The notes under the pieces: generated by a model
Seen by the model: only the letters and a program-made list of their open reading frames with translations
The model's database searches: none
Told to the model about the DNA's origin: nothing
Origin: JALEFZ01 sp964564415
GTDB taxonomy: Bacteria > Bacteroidota > Bacteroidia > J057
DNA: 64,000 bases
NCBI GenBank assembly: GCA_964564415.1
Contig: CAZMAV010000012.1
Coordinates: forward strand, 62,001-126,000
Reading direction: 5' to 3'
Program-made: the position numbers and the translations under genes
Part shown: positions 19,262 through 29,300 of the stretch, piece by piece
How positions within the stretch are numbered: the stretch's first letter is position 1
How the letters are laid out: each line of letters opens with the position of its first letter

Positions 19262-21673
19262 ATGACAAGAAAATTGCTGACCCAAAGCACCTGTCTGCTG
19301 ATCTTGCTGCTCGCCAGTCAGGGCCTGCTCGCGGAGCAAATACAACTGAAGCTAGAGGTCATCCATGCCGAAAGCCAGGAAGCCCTCATCGGGGCTACCG
19401 CCATGCTTCCCGAATTGCGAATCGGGGGGCAGACAGACCAAAATGGACAGGTAACCCTGAGTTTTGACCCTCAGGGAAGAGAAAATATCACCCTTCAGGT
19501 GTCTTATAGTGGTTTTGCTACCTACAAAGAAAAATTGAACCTGGGGGATCTTCAGCCCAAGTATAACATAAGCCTGACTCCCAAGGACTTTACTACCGAA
19601 GATGTAGTCATTACGGCCACAAAAGGATTCAAGCAGGCACAGGAAGATGTAACCGTATCGATAGAAGTGGTCAAGCCTCGACAGATCGACCTTCAGGCCC
19701 TTCCTTCTGTAGACAAGGCCCTGACCCAAATTCCCGGCGTCGACAACCAAGACGGACAGATCAACATTCGAGGCAGTTCTGGCTATGCCTACGGCGTAGG
19801 AAGCCGGGTCATGGTAACCCTCGATGGGCTTCCCCTGATTTCCGGAGATGCAGGAACCGCCGTCCTCGATCTGGTTCCGGTTGACAATATCGCTCAGATC
19901 GAAGTGCTCAAAGGAGCCAGTTCGGTGCTCTACGGTTCTTCAGCCCTGGGAGGTGTCATCAACATCATCACGGCTGATCCTGGCCCCAAGTCTAAGACTG
20001 TGCTTCGCGTGAGGGGGGGAGCCTTTGACGAACCCGCCAACCCTGCCCTTGACTGGGATGGAGATGGTTTTGTCAATGGAACCGCCAAGTCAGGCTCCAT
20101 CCACCTCTTCCACTCCCGAAAGATTGGGCCTGTAGATTTTACCCTACAAGCCAATGGCATCAAAGAAACCGGCTACCGACAGGGGACCGATACCGAACAA
20201 TTTCGGGGGCTGGCCATGCTCAAATACAAGCCCAACAATAAGTGGACCTTTGGCCTCAATGCCAGCTTGTCCATAGATTCCAGCGGTCAGATTCTCTACT
20301 GGAAGGGGTATTTTCCAGATACCACAGAGGTAGACGGAGCGGAGGTCGTCCGTGGAGGAGGACTTACCCCTACCCTTGATGATGGTGGCTTTCGCCGACA
20401 ATTGCTCACCCAGGTAGCCCTTGACCCCGTAGTCAAATACCTGGACGATAAGGGAAATATGATTTGGTACAGGGGACGTTTTCTCCAGTCTGACAATTCC
20501 AATAATACCAACCAGAGCACCAGCAATTATATTTTCTACAATGACCTGCTTTATCAAAAGACCATCTTTGAGAAGATCAACTGGGTCAGTGGAGCTACTT
20601 TTACCTATTCTGGCATAGATGGAGACAGCCTTTATGGAGGTTCTTATGTGTTTGAAGGCGACAGCCTCTTCAGCAATGGAAGCCATACCGGAAATTCCCT
20701 TGGAATCTATTCCCAGTTGGATGGAAAATTTGGCCGACTGAATACCAGCCTTGGAATCCGCTATGAAACCGTTCAGATCAATACCAGCCCAAGGTCCAGC
20801 CTTCCGGTATTTCGCCTGGGCCTCAACTACGAAATAAGGAAGGGAACCAATGTAAGGGCTTCTTTTGGCCAGGCTTTTCGAGTGCCTTCCATTGCCGAGC
20901 GATTTGCCAATACCTCAGGCGGAGGGGTAGTCGTAGAACCCAATCCCAGCATTCAGTCCGAAAGGGGATACAGTGCCGAGGTGGGATTTCACCAGGGAAT
21001 CCTCTTCAAGGGCAGCAATTTTGATGTCAAGGGCTACTTGGATCTCGCTGCCTTTCGCATGCAATACCAGGACATGGTAGAGTTTGGAGTATCGACAGCG
21101 GATATTTCCCTCTCGGATTTCGACGTGCGTTTTTCTTCCATCAACGTAGCCGACGCCCGGATTTCAGGGCTGGAAGCGACAACCATGCTAGGCATACAGG
21201 GAGAAAAGTCTTTCTTCAACCTCAGCGGCGGGGTAACCTATATCGATCCCCAAAATCTTAATCCTGCACCTGACTCCCTTCAACTCGACTTGGAAACTGG
21301 AATCGGAGATATTTTTAACCTGGGAAGAAAGGTAGACCAGCCGGAGACCCTTAAATATCGACAGCGGTGGACCGTAAGGGCATCTGCATCTTTGGGTTAT
21401 GGGCCGCTGAGTTTTACGACCAACTTCAGGTATCAGTCATTTACAGAAACCATTGATCAGTACCTGTTTATCGTTGTTCCTGATCTCAGAGAATTCAGGG
21501 ACATGAATCCCAATGGCAACCGGGTCTTCGACATGATTCTGGCTTGGAACATCAACAAAAACCACCAGCTATCCGCTACCCTTGACAATGCCTTCAATGA
21601 GGAGTTTCTCATCATACCGGGATTTCTTGCTCCTCAGCGCAAACTGACCCTCCAATACAGGGTTCAATTCTGA
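19262..21673 (+). CDS. TonB-dependent outer-membrane receptor
   Basis: An 803-residue receptor that imports a ligand across the outer membrane using TonB energy. A signal peptide (1-24) is followed by a carboxypeptidase-regulatory-like domain (about 25-115), a plug domain (about 118-240) with SVDKALTQIPGVD, INIRGSSGYAYGVGSRVMV and LKGASSVLYGSSALGGVINII, and a beta-barrel running to the C-terminal aromatic strand LTLQYRVQF. No SusD partner gene is adjacent, so it is not a SusCD polysaccharide pair; the substrate could be a siderophore, cobalamin or metal complex. The sequence gives no clear choice. Confidence 0.92.
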   Translation: MTRKLLTQSTCLLILLLASQGLLAEQIQLKLEVIHAESQEALIGATAMLPELRIGGQTDQNGQVTLSFDPQGRENITLQVSYSGFATYKEKLNLGDLQPKYNISLTPKDFTTEDVVITATKGFKQAQEDVTVSIEVVKPRQIDLQALPSVDKALTQIPGVDNQDGQINIRGSSGYAYGVGSRVMVTLDGLPLISGDAGTAVLDLVPVDNIAQIEVLKGASSVLYGSSALGGVINIITADPGPKSKTVLRVRGGAFDEPANPALDWDGDGFVNGTAKSGSIHLFHSRKIGPVDFTLQANGIKETGYRQGTDTEQFRGLAMLKYKPNNKWTFGLNASLSIDSSGQILYWKGYFPDTTEVDGAEVVRGGGLTPTLDDGGFRRQLLTQVALDPVVKYLDDKGNMIWYRGRFLQSDNSNNTNQSTSNYIFYNDLLYQKTIFEKINWVSGATFTYSGIDGDSLYGGSYVFEGDSLFSNGSHTGNSLGIYSQLDGKFGRLNTSLGIRYETVQINTSPRSSLPVFRLGLNYEIRKGTNVRASFGQAFRVPSIAERFANTSGGGVVVEPNPSIQSERGYSAEVGFHQGILFKGSNFDVKGYLDLAAFRMQYQDMVEFGVSTADISLSDFDVRFSSINVADARISGLEATTMLGIQGEKSFFNLSGGVTYIDPQNLNPAPDSLQLDLETGIGDIFNLGRKVDQPETLKYRQRWTVRASASLGYGPLSFTTNFRYQSFTETIDQYLFIVVPDLREFRDMNPNGNRVFDMILAWNINKNHQLSATLDNAFNEEFLIIPGFLAPQRKLTLQYRVQF

Positions 21674-21869
21674 TTTTGAATTTATATGGAGATTTAAGTG
21701 TGTAGGCGAGCATATTGAATTCGATATTCTTTGGAGACAATTTTTTCTAAAGCCAAGGAATTAAATCTAGATTTAGTGGTGCTAAAGCGATCCCAATTCA
21801 TCGGGAAATGACGAGGGATTCGGGAAAAAGTGGCCCAAAGAATTGCGAAATGAAATTGCGAAACTATTT

Positions 21870-21896
21870 AAGCACAGGGAAATTTTCTCTGTGCTT
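21870..21896 (+). terminator. hairpin upstream of the acetyltransferase gene
   Basis: AAGCACAG and CTGTGCTT form an 8-bp stem that continues with GGAAA/TTTTCT pairing, followed by ACTTATTT. It could end read-through from the TonB receptor gene about 200 bases upstream. The rest of the 269-base gap shows nothing else I can name. Confidence 0.45.
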
Positions 21897-21942
21897 ACTT
21901 ATTTATATCTTCGCTGGAGTAACATAATCCCTTCAATTAAAA

Positions 21943-22392
21943 ATGTCCTACACCAGTACCAAGATTATTCCTTTAGATCGATATAACTGGGAACTGTGCA
22001 TGAATGTACGGCTTTCCCCTGAGCAAGAAGTATTTACACCCTCTGTTCTCTACTCCCTGGCCCAGGCCAAGTTTGAGAACCTAAACCCCTATGGCATTGA
22101 GTACAAGGCAAAAATGGTGGGAATGATGATGTATGGGGATTTTGGGGGAATCTGCTGGATTTCCAGAATACTGGTGGACATTGATTACCAGCGGATGGGA
22201 ATCGGCTCCAATGCCCTAAGGCAGTTGATAGGCCTTCTTCAGCGTAGAATGTCTTGCAAGGAAATCAGAACTTCCTACGCCAAGGGTAACTATGGTGCCT
22301 CACATTTTTTCAAGGAAATGGGCTTCGAAGCCCTGGAGGATGCCCTCAACGAAGAGACCGTCATGGTTTACACCGCCAAGCGCGCCTACTGA
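21943..22392 (+). CDS. GNAT family N-acetyltransferase
   Basis: The 149-residue protein has the GNAT layout: strands around GMMMYGDFGGICWISRILVDIDYQRMGIGSNALRQLI, in which Q/R-x-x-G-x-G/A (QRMGIGS, residues about 85-91) binds the acetyl-CoA pyrophosphate, and a C-terminal SYAKGNYGASHFFKEMGFE segment of the usual N-x-x-A-x-x-F-Y-x-x-x-G-F form. The beginning and the PYGIEY region resemble diamine or spermidine acetyltransferases (BltD/PaiA group), but the acceptor is uncertain. It converges on the PBP1A gene with 25 bases between stops. Confidence 0.83.
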   Translation: MSYTSTKIIPLDRYNWELCMNVRLSPEQEVFTPSVLYSLAQAKFENLNPYGIEYKAKMVGMMMYGDFGGICWISRILVDIDYQRMGIGSNALRQLIGLLQRRMSCKEIRTSYAKGNYGASHFFKEMGFEALEDALNEETVMVYTAKRAY

Positions 22393-22417
22393 GAAAATTC
22401 TTTTCTTTTTGACCCCA

Positions 22418-24718
22418 TCAATCGAAGGAGTCCAGGTCGTCCGAGCTGGGTAATTCTTCCTGCTGCCGGGACATCTGGGTCGAATCCATCCTCATGGTCT
22501 CATCTGACTCCCCACAATTAAAGTCTGCACTGTAGTGATAAGGCCTTTTGAATCGGTCTTGAGGAAACTCCATAGCATCATCTTCATACAGTCCCTTCAT
22601 GTACTTTGCCCAGATAGGGAGGGCCATGATGGCTCCCTGCCCGTTTCTCATGGTAGGGAAATGCATGCGGCGGTCTGAGCAGCCTACCCAGACCCCAGTG
22701 GCGAGATTTGGAGTGATGCCGATAAACCAACCGTCGGAGTGATTCTGGGTAGTACCGGTTTTTCCTCCAATTTCATTGGTAAAGTTGTATTCGTAGCGAA
22801 GGCGGCTGGCAGTTCCCTCGTCTACCACTCCCCTAAGCAGCTCTATGACCTTGTAAGCCGTCTGTGGATCAGTAGCCGTATTGGGTTCTCCTCCAAAAGA
22901 AGCCAAGACATTTCCATTTTTATCCTCAATTCTCGAGATAAAAAATGGCTCAATGTGTACGCCTTGATTGGCGAAGGTCGAATAAGCCCCGGTCATCTCC
23001 AGAACTGTCAGGTCTGCAGTTCCCAAGCAAAGGGAAGGCACAGCTTCCAGGGGGGAATTGATCCCAGCGGCATGGGCAAAACGTACCACATTGGTGGGCG
23101 TTACGTCTTTCATCAAGCGAGCGGTAATGAGATTGGTAGAAGTGGCGAGTCCCTTGCGAAGGGTCATCAGTCCGCCATACTCTCCGGTGGCATTTTTGGG
23201 GGTCCAAGTTTCTCCGTTTCCATCTACATTCTCAAAGGTCACCGGTTGGTTGAGCATCTGTGTACAGGGATCGTATCCTGCCTGCATGGCGGCTCCGTAG
23301 ACAAAGGGCTTGAAGGTAGAGCCTACCTGACGCCTGCCCTGAGCAACGTGGTCGTATTTGAAAAACTTAAAATCTATACCTCCCACCCAGGCTTTTATTT
23401 TTCCTGTCTTGGGATCTACGGAAACCATGCCCGTCTCCAAAAAGCGCGAATAGTATTTGACCGAATCCCGGGGACTGAGTGTGGTATCGACTTCCCCTTC
23501 CCAAGAAAAGAGGGTCATGTCCACCGGAGTACCAAATTCCTTGTTGATTTCCTTCTCAGACTTACCCTGCCGTTTGGCACGGATATACCTGTAGCTTTGC
23601 CTGACCAGGTCGTCGATGATGGAAGGATCATATTTGTAGGGCTCACGTCCCTCTATGCTTTCTTCAAAGGTCTTTTGCAATTCAGACAAATGCGCTTCCA
23701 TGGCCTGCTCCGCATAGCCTTGGAGTTCATAATCGAGGGTCGTGTACACTTTGAGGCCGTCTGTATAGAAATTGTAGGGGGTGCCGTCCTCTTTGAGGTT
23801 GTTGTCGCACCAATTTCTCATAAATTGCCTGACGTGCTCCCTGAAATAAGGGGCTTTTCCCTGCAAGTGACTGAGGCCCTGCTTTTCCGTTTTCAGGGGA
23901 AGGGCCTTGAGGCTGTCGATAAAGCCCTTGTCCTGATCCAAAAATCCACGGGCCTTCATGTTGTTGATGACAAGGTTGCGGCGCTCAATCACATTTTGGG
24001 GTTTCCTGATGGGATCGAATACGCCCTGCCCTTTGAGCATAGCCACGAGGGTGGCAGATTCTTCGATGGTCAGCGACTTGGCTGGCTTTCCAAAAAGTCG
24101 CTGGGAGGCCATTTCTATTCCATAGGCATTGCTGTAGATATTGACCGTATTGAGATAGGCCTCCATGATCTCCTGCTTGGTATAATTCTTCTCCAGAATT
24201 GCAGCTACAATGACCTCTTTTATCTTTCGGTTGATGGTACGCGAACTTCCCACGGCATTGAAGAGGTTACGGGAAAGCTGCATGGTTATGGTAGAGGCAC
24301 CAGAGGAAGTACCTCTGAAAAGATTTCTCACCACAAGGGCGGGTATAGACCAATAGTCTACACCCGAATGGCTGTAGAAGCGCACATCTTCCGTGGCGAT
24401 GAGGGCGTCGGGAACATAAGAGGAAATATCGTTGAGCCGGACAGGAACCCGATTTTCTTCTCTGTAAAAATTATCCAATATCACTCCATCCTCAGAAAAA
24501 ACCTGGGTGGAGAAATTGGAGCGGGGGTTCTCTATCTCGTCGAGGGAAGGGAGGTCGGTCGTGGCCGAAGCGATAAATGCGATGATGCCCACAGCTATAA
24601 AGAAGACTACGCCCAAGAAGATTCTCCTCGGTGTATTGTAAGACCGCTTCTTTTTGGGGGATCGTTTGTTGGATTTATCAGGTAACCCCTCGGAGTCCAG
24701 GACATTAGGGTCGGTCAT
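22418..24718 (-). CDS. bifunctional penicillin-binding protein 1A (glycosyltransferase/transpeptidase)
   Basis: Class A PBPs polymerise glycan strands and cross-link peptidoglycan. From the ATG at 24718 the product has 766 residues: a basic cytoplasmic tail, one membrane anchor (RRIFLGVVFFIAVGIIAFIA), a GT51 glycosyltransferase domain with ATEDVRFYSHSGVD and ASTITMQLSRN, and a transpeptidase domain with SxxK (GSTFKPF), SxN (STN) and KTG (GGKTGTTQ). Both catalytic centres are intact. A longer frame opens at 24850, but a good promoter element at 24765-24772 lies inside it, favouring 24718. Confidence 0.93.
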   Translation of the reverse strand: MTDPNVLDSEGLPDKSNKRSPKKKRSYNTPRRIFLGVVFFIAVGIIAFIASATTDLPSLDEIENPRSNFSTQVFSEDGVILDNFYREENRVPVRLNDISSYVPDALIATEDVRFYSHSGVDYWSIPALVVRNLFRGTSSGASTITMQLSRNLFNAVGSSRTINRKIKEVIVAAILEKNYTKQEIMEAYLNTVNIYSNAYGIEMASQRLFGKPAKSLTIEESATLVAMLKGQGVFDPIRKPQNVIERRNLVINNMKARGFLDQDKGFIDSLKALPLKTEKQGLSHLQGKAPYFREHVRQFMRNWCDNNLKEDGTPYNFYTDGLKVYTTLDYELQGYAEQAMEAHLSELQKTFEESIEGREPYKYDPSIIDDLVRQSYRYIRAKRQGKSEKEINKEFGTPVDMTLFSWEGEVDTTLSPRDSVKYYSRFLETGMVSVDPKTGKIKAWVGGIDFKFFKYDHVAQGRRQVGSTFKPFVYGAAMQAGYDPCTQMLNQPVTFENVDGNGETWTPKNATGEYGGLMTLRKGLATSTNLITARLMKDVTPTNVVRFAHAAGINSPLEAVPSLCLGTADLTVLEMTGAYSTFANQGVHIEPFFISRIEDKNGNVLASFGGEPNTATDPQTAYKVIELLRGVVDEGTASRLRYEYNFTNEIGGKTGTTQNHSDGWFIGITPNLATGVWVGCSDRRMHFPTMRNGQGAIMALPIWAKYMKGLYEDDAMEFPQDRFKRPYHYSADFNCGESDETMRMDSTQMSRQQEELPSSDDLDSFD

Positions 24719-25050
24719 GGATTTTAAGCTAGGTGAAAAATTTGTTGTGCTCTGGTAAAGGAGACAAAGGTAAAACGCAGTGGCCAATGCTATGTTGTGA
24801 CAGCCTAAAATCTGTCTGTGCTTAGGCGAAAAATTTTGATCGAAGTACAAAGAAGATTTTTCTTCTTGCGTTATCTTTCAATCAAGTCTTCTTGCAAAAT
24901 ACCAAAAAGCCACACTAAGGACAAATGTCTGGCTTCAACTAAAAGCGGAATAAATCTCCCGTCCGAAAGCAAAAACAGCCCTGAAAAATAAAACGCAAGC
25001 CTACCCATAAAAGATATGGCTCGTGAAAATCCAATTTTTAGTGGGTGATC
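24719..25050. other. 332-base gap between PBP1A and porW
   Basis: Apart from the PBP1A promoter element at 24765-24772, I see no gene, clear terminator or repeat in this gap. Confidence 0.6.
24765..24772 (-). promoter_or_regulatory. -7 promoter element for PBP1A
   Basis: On the minus strand this reads TACCTTTG (TAnnTTTG consensus), 47 bases before the ATG at 24718, which fits a short leader. No clear -33 box is visible. Confidence 0.5.
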
Positions 25051-27762
25051 TTATTCCTCTGCCTCCAGGATATATGTATAATAATTGATGTAGTCGTCCA
25101 TTCGCTTCTGACCATAAGCCACCTTGAAATTAGAGTGGGACATGTACATGATCTGATCCTCCCCACTGATAAGTTCCCCATACATGGCACTCTCCTTGAA
25201 GTCGGCGAGATAGCTCTTGGCACTTTGCAGGTCTTCAAAGCTGGCGATGTAGGGCAACCAATGGGTTTGTTTGTAGAGAAACACATACACCTTCAGTCTT
25301 TTTAGCGCGGGGCTCTCCCCATTAAAATCTGAGATACGGGTTTTAAGCTTCTCTTTTGGGACATTATTTTTATCCACATAAAAGATCACAAAAATCTTCT
25401 CCTTTGTTTTTATCCTATCTGAAAAACCGTCGTAGGCGGGATTTTTGGGGTCTTGGAGCATGTCTTCTTTGCTCTTGTTTTGGCTGATGGCAGGCCCGCC
25501 AGTATCTTCCGGAATACCAGTCTCCATGAATCCCAAGGTCTTCTTGGCAAGGGGAGTCACATCATGCTCGGGGTGCTGGGCTACCATGCGGGTCAAAATG
25601 GCCCTTAGGCTATCTTTTTGATCCGTATAACCATAGGACATCCCTCTGATGTACTGGACATCCACCATATCTACTCCTTGTAGCTTTCGAAATTTCTCCT
25701 GACTGAGCAAAAACTCGCTAAATCCAAGAGAGGTTTCATACTCCTTGTTTTCATAACTTTTCTGCAAGCCGTCGTAGGCGTAGAAGAAATCCTCCTCTCC
25801 CTTTTTAAGGTCATTGGGGTCCTTGCCTAAAATGAGGTAGGCATAGACGGTATTGGGATGATTTTCTAGGATATAGTTCATGTGCGCCCGGTAGGCCTGA
25901 ATACGCAGCTCTTCCCGGTACAACTTATAGAGGGCATAGCGGGCCTGAAGGTAGTGTTCAGTCTCAGGAAACCGGGTGATCAGTGTTTCGAAGGCTTCTA
26001 CGGCCGAGTCGGCTTCTTCTAGCTTTTGATAGTAGAGCTGTCCCAGCCCATAGTAAGCGTCTTCGATTTTCTTAGAAGCTGCTTCTTTCTCTTCAGAAGT
26101 TTTGGGAATTTCAGCATAGTATTTAGCCTTGTCTCCATATTGCTTGACCAGGGTGCTGTCCACTCCCCCATCTTCCTCCTCTTCCTCTTCATTTTGAGCC
26201 AAATCCTCCGGCCGAGAAGAGGTGGTGACGGTTTTGTTGCTCCTCCGCCAGTGGTCTTCATTGGCTCTGTTGCCCCACTTTGACTTAAACTGCTGCTTAC
26301 CCTGCTCCACCGTTCCCGGATTGTCAAAATACCATTGCCCCGAACTATTGTTGTTGTTTCGGTTTTGAGCTGCCACTTGTTGATTGAAAAAGGGATCATT
26401 GGAACCAAAGCTAGAGTTTGAGTTTTTCATCAAGGCCTGAGCTTCTTCCTCCTTTCGGCGCTGTTCTTCCTCCATCAACTTATCCACGATCTTGTCTAGT
26501 TCTTCCTTGGGCATCGCTGCCAGGCGGAGCATGCTGTCCTGATATTGGATGGTCTCGAGGTAGCCAATGTACTCTTTAAGGGTATTGGCGAGGTTGACGA
26601 TCTCGTCGTGCTCGGGGTCTTCTTGGCGGATGGATTGGGCAGCACTGTCATAATAAGCCTCTGCCACCGGATAATTATTAAAGTCGTAGAAGTTGATTTG
26701 TCCAATTTTGTAATAAGACAGGGCCTTCTGCCGCTGATTACCCATGTTTACAGCTACTGATTTTCTTAATAGGTCTATTCCTTCTTCTTTTTTACCCTTG
26801 CTCAAGGCAATCATGGCAAACTCATAATAGATCTGGTCCCTGTACTCTTCGTTTTTCTCGTCCTTGAGCAGTCGGTCGAGGTAGCGACTGACATTCTCGC
26901 CCGTCCCTACATCCGAACGCTCCATTTCTACAAAGATCTTGGCTATGGCCAGTTTTGCGCTGAAGGTCAGGTCATAATTTCTGGACATCCTGGCTACCTC
27001 TTCAAATTTGTAGCGGGCCTCGTTGTATTTTTTTTGGTTGAAAAGGAGCTGGGCCAAAAGGTATTTTGCCTTGGTGCTTCGGTCGTAGCCTTTGACAAAT
27101 TCCAGGTGGGTTTTCAGTATTTCGGCGGCATTGTCGTAGTCCTCTTCCTCAAGGGCAAGTTGGGTGCGAAAAAGTCCCAGTTCCCCGTAGGTCTTATCCG
27201 AAATTTCCAGGGTATCACTGAAAATTAGGTGTTTTTCCAGGATATTCCGAGCCATGATCTTATTGTCCATTTGGTAATAGGTCAGTGCCAGATAGAGATA
27301 TGCATCCGCAAGGACCTTGGAATCTGGAAATTTATCTATGACATACTCGAAATTTTGGATGGCAGCGGAGTACTCCTGGGTGTAGAACCAGCACTTTCCA
27401 TTGAGGACTCGACATTCGTCTACATAATTGCCATTGGGATGCTTAAAAAGGACAGCATCATTCTTTTTGATGATGGTCTCCATGTTCCCTTCAAGGGATT
27501 TGGCTTCTTTTTTTTCCCCAAAATACATTACCTGCATGAAGCCTCTCTCCGGAAATTTATAATTGGTTTCCAGTTGCTCTATGGATTCTTTGAAGAGTTC
27601 ATTGGCATTGTAGTACCAATTGAAATAAGAAGTCGTGCTATGGTATAGCTTCGCGGGCACCGTCTCCTTTTGTTTGCTGCAAGCAAACAGGAGAAGGAGG
27701 GTGGGAGCAAGAATTAGTAAAAAATTAGTATGTTTGCTATATGTCTGAAAGGCTCGCATCAT
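25051..27762 (-). CDS. PorW/SprE-type TPR lipoprotein of the type IX secretion system
   Basis: PorW (SprE in Flavobacterium) is a periplasm-facing outer-membrane lipoprotein linking the PorK/N ring or motor to the SprA translocon. This 903-residue protein begins with a lipoprotein signal (LILAPTLLLLFACSKQ, lipobox Cys near residue 28), followed by the family's start, KLYHSTTSYFNWYYNANELF, and repeated TPR helices through the first 420 residues. A low-complexity Asn/Gln/acidic linker (about 440-560) separates a second TPR block, and the C-terminal 120 residues form a separate alpha/beta module. Length and the N-terminal motif match SprE (about 870). I am fairly confident of the family, less of the exact gene name. 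Confidence 0.82.
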   Translation of the reverse strand: MMRAFQTYSKHTNFLLILAPTLLLLFACSKQKETVPAKLYHSTTSYFNWYYNANELFKESIEQLETNYKFPERGFMQVMYFGEKKEAKSLEGNMETIIKKNDAVLFKHPNGNYVDECRVLNGKCWFYTQEYSAAIQNFEYVIDKFPDSKVLADAYLYLALTYYQMDNKIMARNILEKHLIFSDTLEISDKTYGELGLFRTQLALEEEDYDNAAEILKTHLEFVKGYDRSTKAKYLLAQLLFNQKKYNEARYKFEEVARMSRNYDLTFSAKLAIAKIFVEMERSDVGTGENVSRYLDRLLKDEKNEEYRDQIYYEFAMIALSKGKKEEGIDLLRKSVAVNMGNQRQKALSYYKIGQINFYDFNNYPVAEAYYDSAAQSIRQEDPEHDEIVNLANTLKEYIGYLETIQYQDSMLRLAAMPKEELDKIVDKLMEEEQRRKEEEAQALMKNSNSSFGSNDPFFNQQVAAQNRNNNNSSGQWYFDNPGTVEQGKQQFKSKWGNRANEDHWRRSNKTVTTSSRPEDLAQNEEEEEEDGGVDSTLVKQYGDKAKYYAEIPKTSEEKEAASKKIEDAYYGLGQLYYQKLEEADSAVEAFETLITRFPETEHYLQARYALYKLYREELRIQAYRAHMNYILENHPNTVYAYLILGKDPNDLKKGEEDFFYAYDGLQKSYENKEYETSLGFSEFLLSQEKFRKLQGVDMVDVQYIRGMSYGYTDQKDSLRAILTRMVAQHPEHDVTPLAKKTLGFMETGIPEDTGGPAISQNKSKEDMLQDPKNPAYDGFSDRIKTKEKIFVIFYVDKNNVPKEKLKTRISDFNGESPALKRLKVYVFLYKQTHWLPYIASFEDLQSAKSYLADFKESAMYGELISGEDQIMYMSHSNFKVAYGQKRMDDYINYYTYILEAEE

Positions 27763-27819
27763 AATTGTTAAGGCTTAACGATGAGCTAAGTGCGATGCAA
27801 TTTAGGTAAAAAGCACGGC

Positions 27820-27827
27820 CAAATATA
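27820..27827 (-). promoter_or_regulatory. -7 promoter element for porW
   Basis: On the minus strand this reads TATATTTG, an exact TAnnTTTG element, 58 bases upstream of the porW ATG (27760-27762). The divergent M23 gene starts 30 bases away, so the two genes share this short control region. Confidence 0.5.
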
Positions 27828-27856
27828 TCCAAAAAAAAAGAGGGAATTGAACCGAT

Positions 27857-28771
27857 ATGCTGCGAAACTTATACAGTCGCTTGCGTGAGAGATTGATCAG
27901 GACCTACCGGGTCGAGTTCATTGATGATGACACCTTGTCGAGTTCCAGGCAATTTCAACTCAAGCCTTTGATGGTTTTGCTCTGGAGTGCCTTGCTATTT
28001 ATAGGCATAGTAGTGGGAACGGCAACTTTTGTGATTCTTTCCCCCGCTCTTCATAGTTTGATCCCCGGCTACATCAATCCCTCCTATCACCAGGAGTTAC
28101 AGCAGACCTACGAGTATCGGCTGGATTCGTTAGAAAATGTCAAAGATAAGTATGAAACTTATCTTGCGACTTTTCGACATTTGGCTGGTGTGGGAAGCGA
28201 CAACATTGAGCTGATTAGCGAGGAGGAATTGGAGGAAGAATTACGTAAATCGCAAAACAATTCTGGCACGAAAGATGCAGACATTGATACGACAGACCCC
28301 TCGGCGGTTCAAGCTGATGCCAGGGAGGGGCGTTCTTTACAAAATACTCCGACTTCCCGGGTTTCTGTCCCGGCGGTTCGTACCCTTAGAAGGCCTGTAT
28401 TGTTGCAGCTTTTTCCTCCCATCAAGGGGAAGATCAGGAAGACCTTCAGTGAAGACACCCGCCATTATGGGACTGATATTGTAGCTGAAGAAAACACACC
28501 CATTCGTTCTATTGCTGATGGTTTTGTAATCATTTCAGAATATTCGGACAAAAATGGATGGGTAATCGGAGTGTTAAGTGAGGACAATATCATAGCCTTT
28601 TACAAACACAACAGCCGATTGATGAAAAGAGCCGGAGAGTACGTACTAGCCGGAGAGCCCTTAGCTATCATCGGCAATACGGGTGAGAATTCCACCGGGC
28701 CACACCTTCACTTGGAGTTGTGGAAAAACGGCAGGCCGCTCGATCCATTATACTACATCAACTTCAATTAA
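27857..28771 (+). CDS. M23 family peptidoglycan endopeptidase, membrane anchored
   Basis: A 304-residue LytM/M23 metalloprotease. A basic cytoplasmic N-terminus is followed by a membrane helix (about 36-66, LLFIGIVVGTATFVIL) and a coiled region, then a flexible Ser/Thr-rich linker and the catalytic domain (about 200-304). The zinc ligands are visible: HYGTD near residue 207, and HLHLE (TGPHLHLELW) near residue 290, with KHN in between. It is a non-degenerate, probably active peptidase that would cut cross-links. The bactofilin gene follows 16 bases downstream, and M23-bactofilin pairs control cell shape in other bacteria. Confidence 0.9.
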   Translation: MLRNLYSRLRERLIRTYRVEFIDDDTLSSSRQFQLKPLMVLLWSALLFIGIVVGTATFVILSPALHSLIPGYINPSYHQELQQTYEYRLDSLENVKDKYETYLATFRHLAGVGSDNIELISEEELEEELRKSQNNSGTKDADIDTTDPSAVQADAREGRSLQNTPTSRVSVPAVRTLRRPVLLQLFPPIKGKIRKTFSEDTRHYGTDIVAEENTPIRSIADGFVIISEYSDKNGWVIGVLSEDNIIAFYKHNSRLMKRAGEYVLAGEPLAIIGNTGENSTGPHLHLELWKNGRPLDPLYYINFN

Positions 28772-28787
28772 TAACCAGCCAAAGCGA

Positions 28788-29300
28788 ATGTTTGGAACAA
28801 AGAACGAAACTGCTCGTCCAAAAGTAACCTCTAGCTCGAATCCCGGCGCATCCAGCCGCGTCAACCGTATCGCTGAAGGGACTGTGGTCGTTGGAAATAT
28901 CAACGCCGAAGGTGATCTCCGCGTAGAAGGCAAAGTGATCGGAACCCTGGTCTGCAATTCAAAGCTCATCGTGAGTGCCACCGGATACATCGAAGGAAAC
29001 GTCGACTCCCGCGTAGCCACCGTCGAAGGTGAAATCAAAGGAAACGTCGTAACCCGCGAATTGCTAACCATCGACAAGACAGGAAAAATCTTCGGGGATA
29101 TCTTTACCCAAAAGCTCGTCGTACAGATGGGAGCCGTCTTTACCGGCACCTCAAAGATGGCTGAAGCCGCCAAAGAGATGCTGACCAAGACTCCCCAGCG
29201 CGCCAAAGACTTGCTCGCCAAGTCTTCGGCCAGACAGATGAACCAAAACTCTTCCAACTCCAACAAGAAGGAGCCAGAGAAGATTAGCAAAGCAGGGTAA
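28788..29300 (+). CDS. bactofilin (polymer-forming cytoskeletal protein)
   Basis: The product is about 170 residues from the ATG at 28788 (MFGTKNE); earlier in-frame codons overlap the M23 gene. The central DUF583 domain (about 30-115) shows right-handed beta-helix repeats: GTVVVGNINAEGDLRVEGKVIG, then LIVSATGYIEGNVDSRVATVEGEIKGNV and LTIDKTGKIFGDIFTQKLVV. The flanking tails are basic and unstructured, as in other bactofilins. Bactofilins assemble into filaments and recruit cell-wall enzymes; the adjacent M23 peptidase is the obvious partner (compare Helicobacter CcmA and Caulobacter BacA neighbourhoods). A terminator at 29401 ends this unit before the ATP synthase genes. Confidence 0.93.
   Translation: MFGTKNETARPKVTSSSNPGASSRVNRIAEGTVVVGNINAEGDLRVEGKVIGTLVCNSKLIVSATGYIEGNVDSRVATVEGEIKGNVVTRELLTIDKTGKIFGDIFTQKLVVQMGAVFTGTSKMAEAAKEMLTKTPQRAKDLLAKSSARQMNQNSSNSNKKEPEKISKAG

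Noticed and set aside
22739..24685. A 648-codon open frame on the plus strand opposite PBP1A
   Set aside because: It lies entirely antisense to a gene with intact catalytic motifs, has no recognisable domain and reflects codon bias of the real gene.
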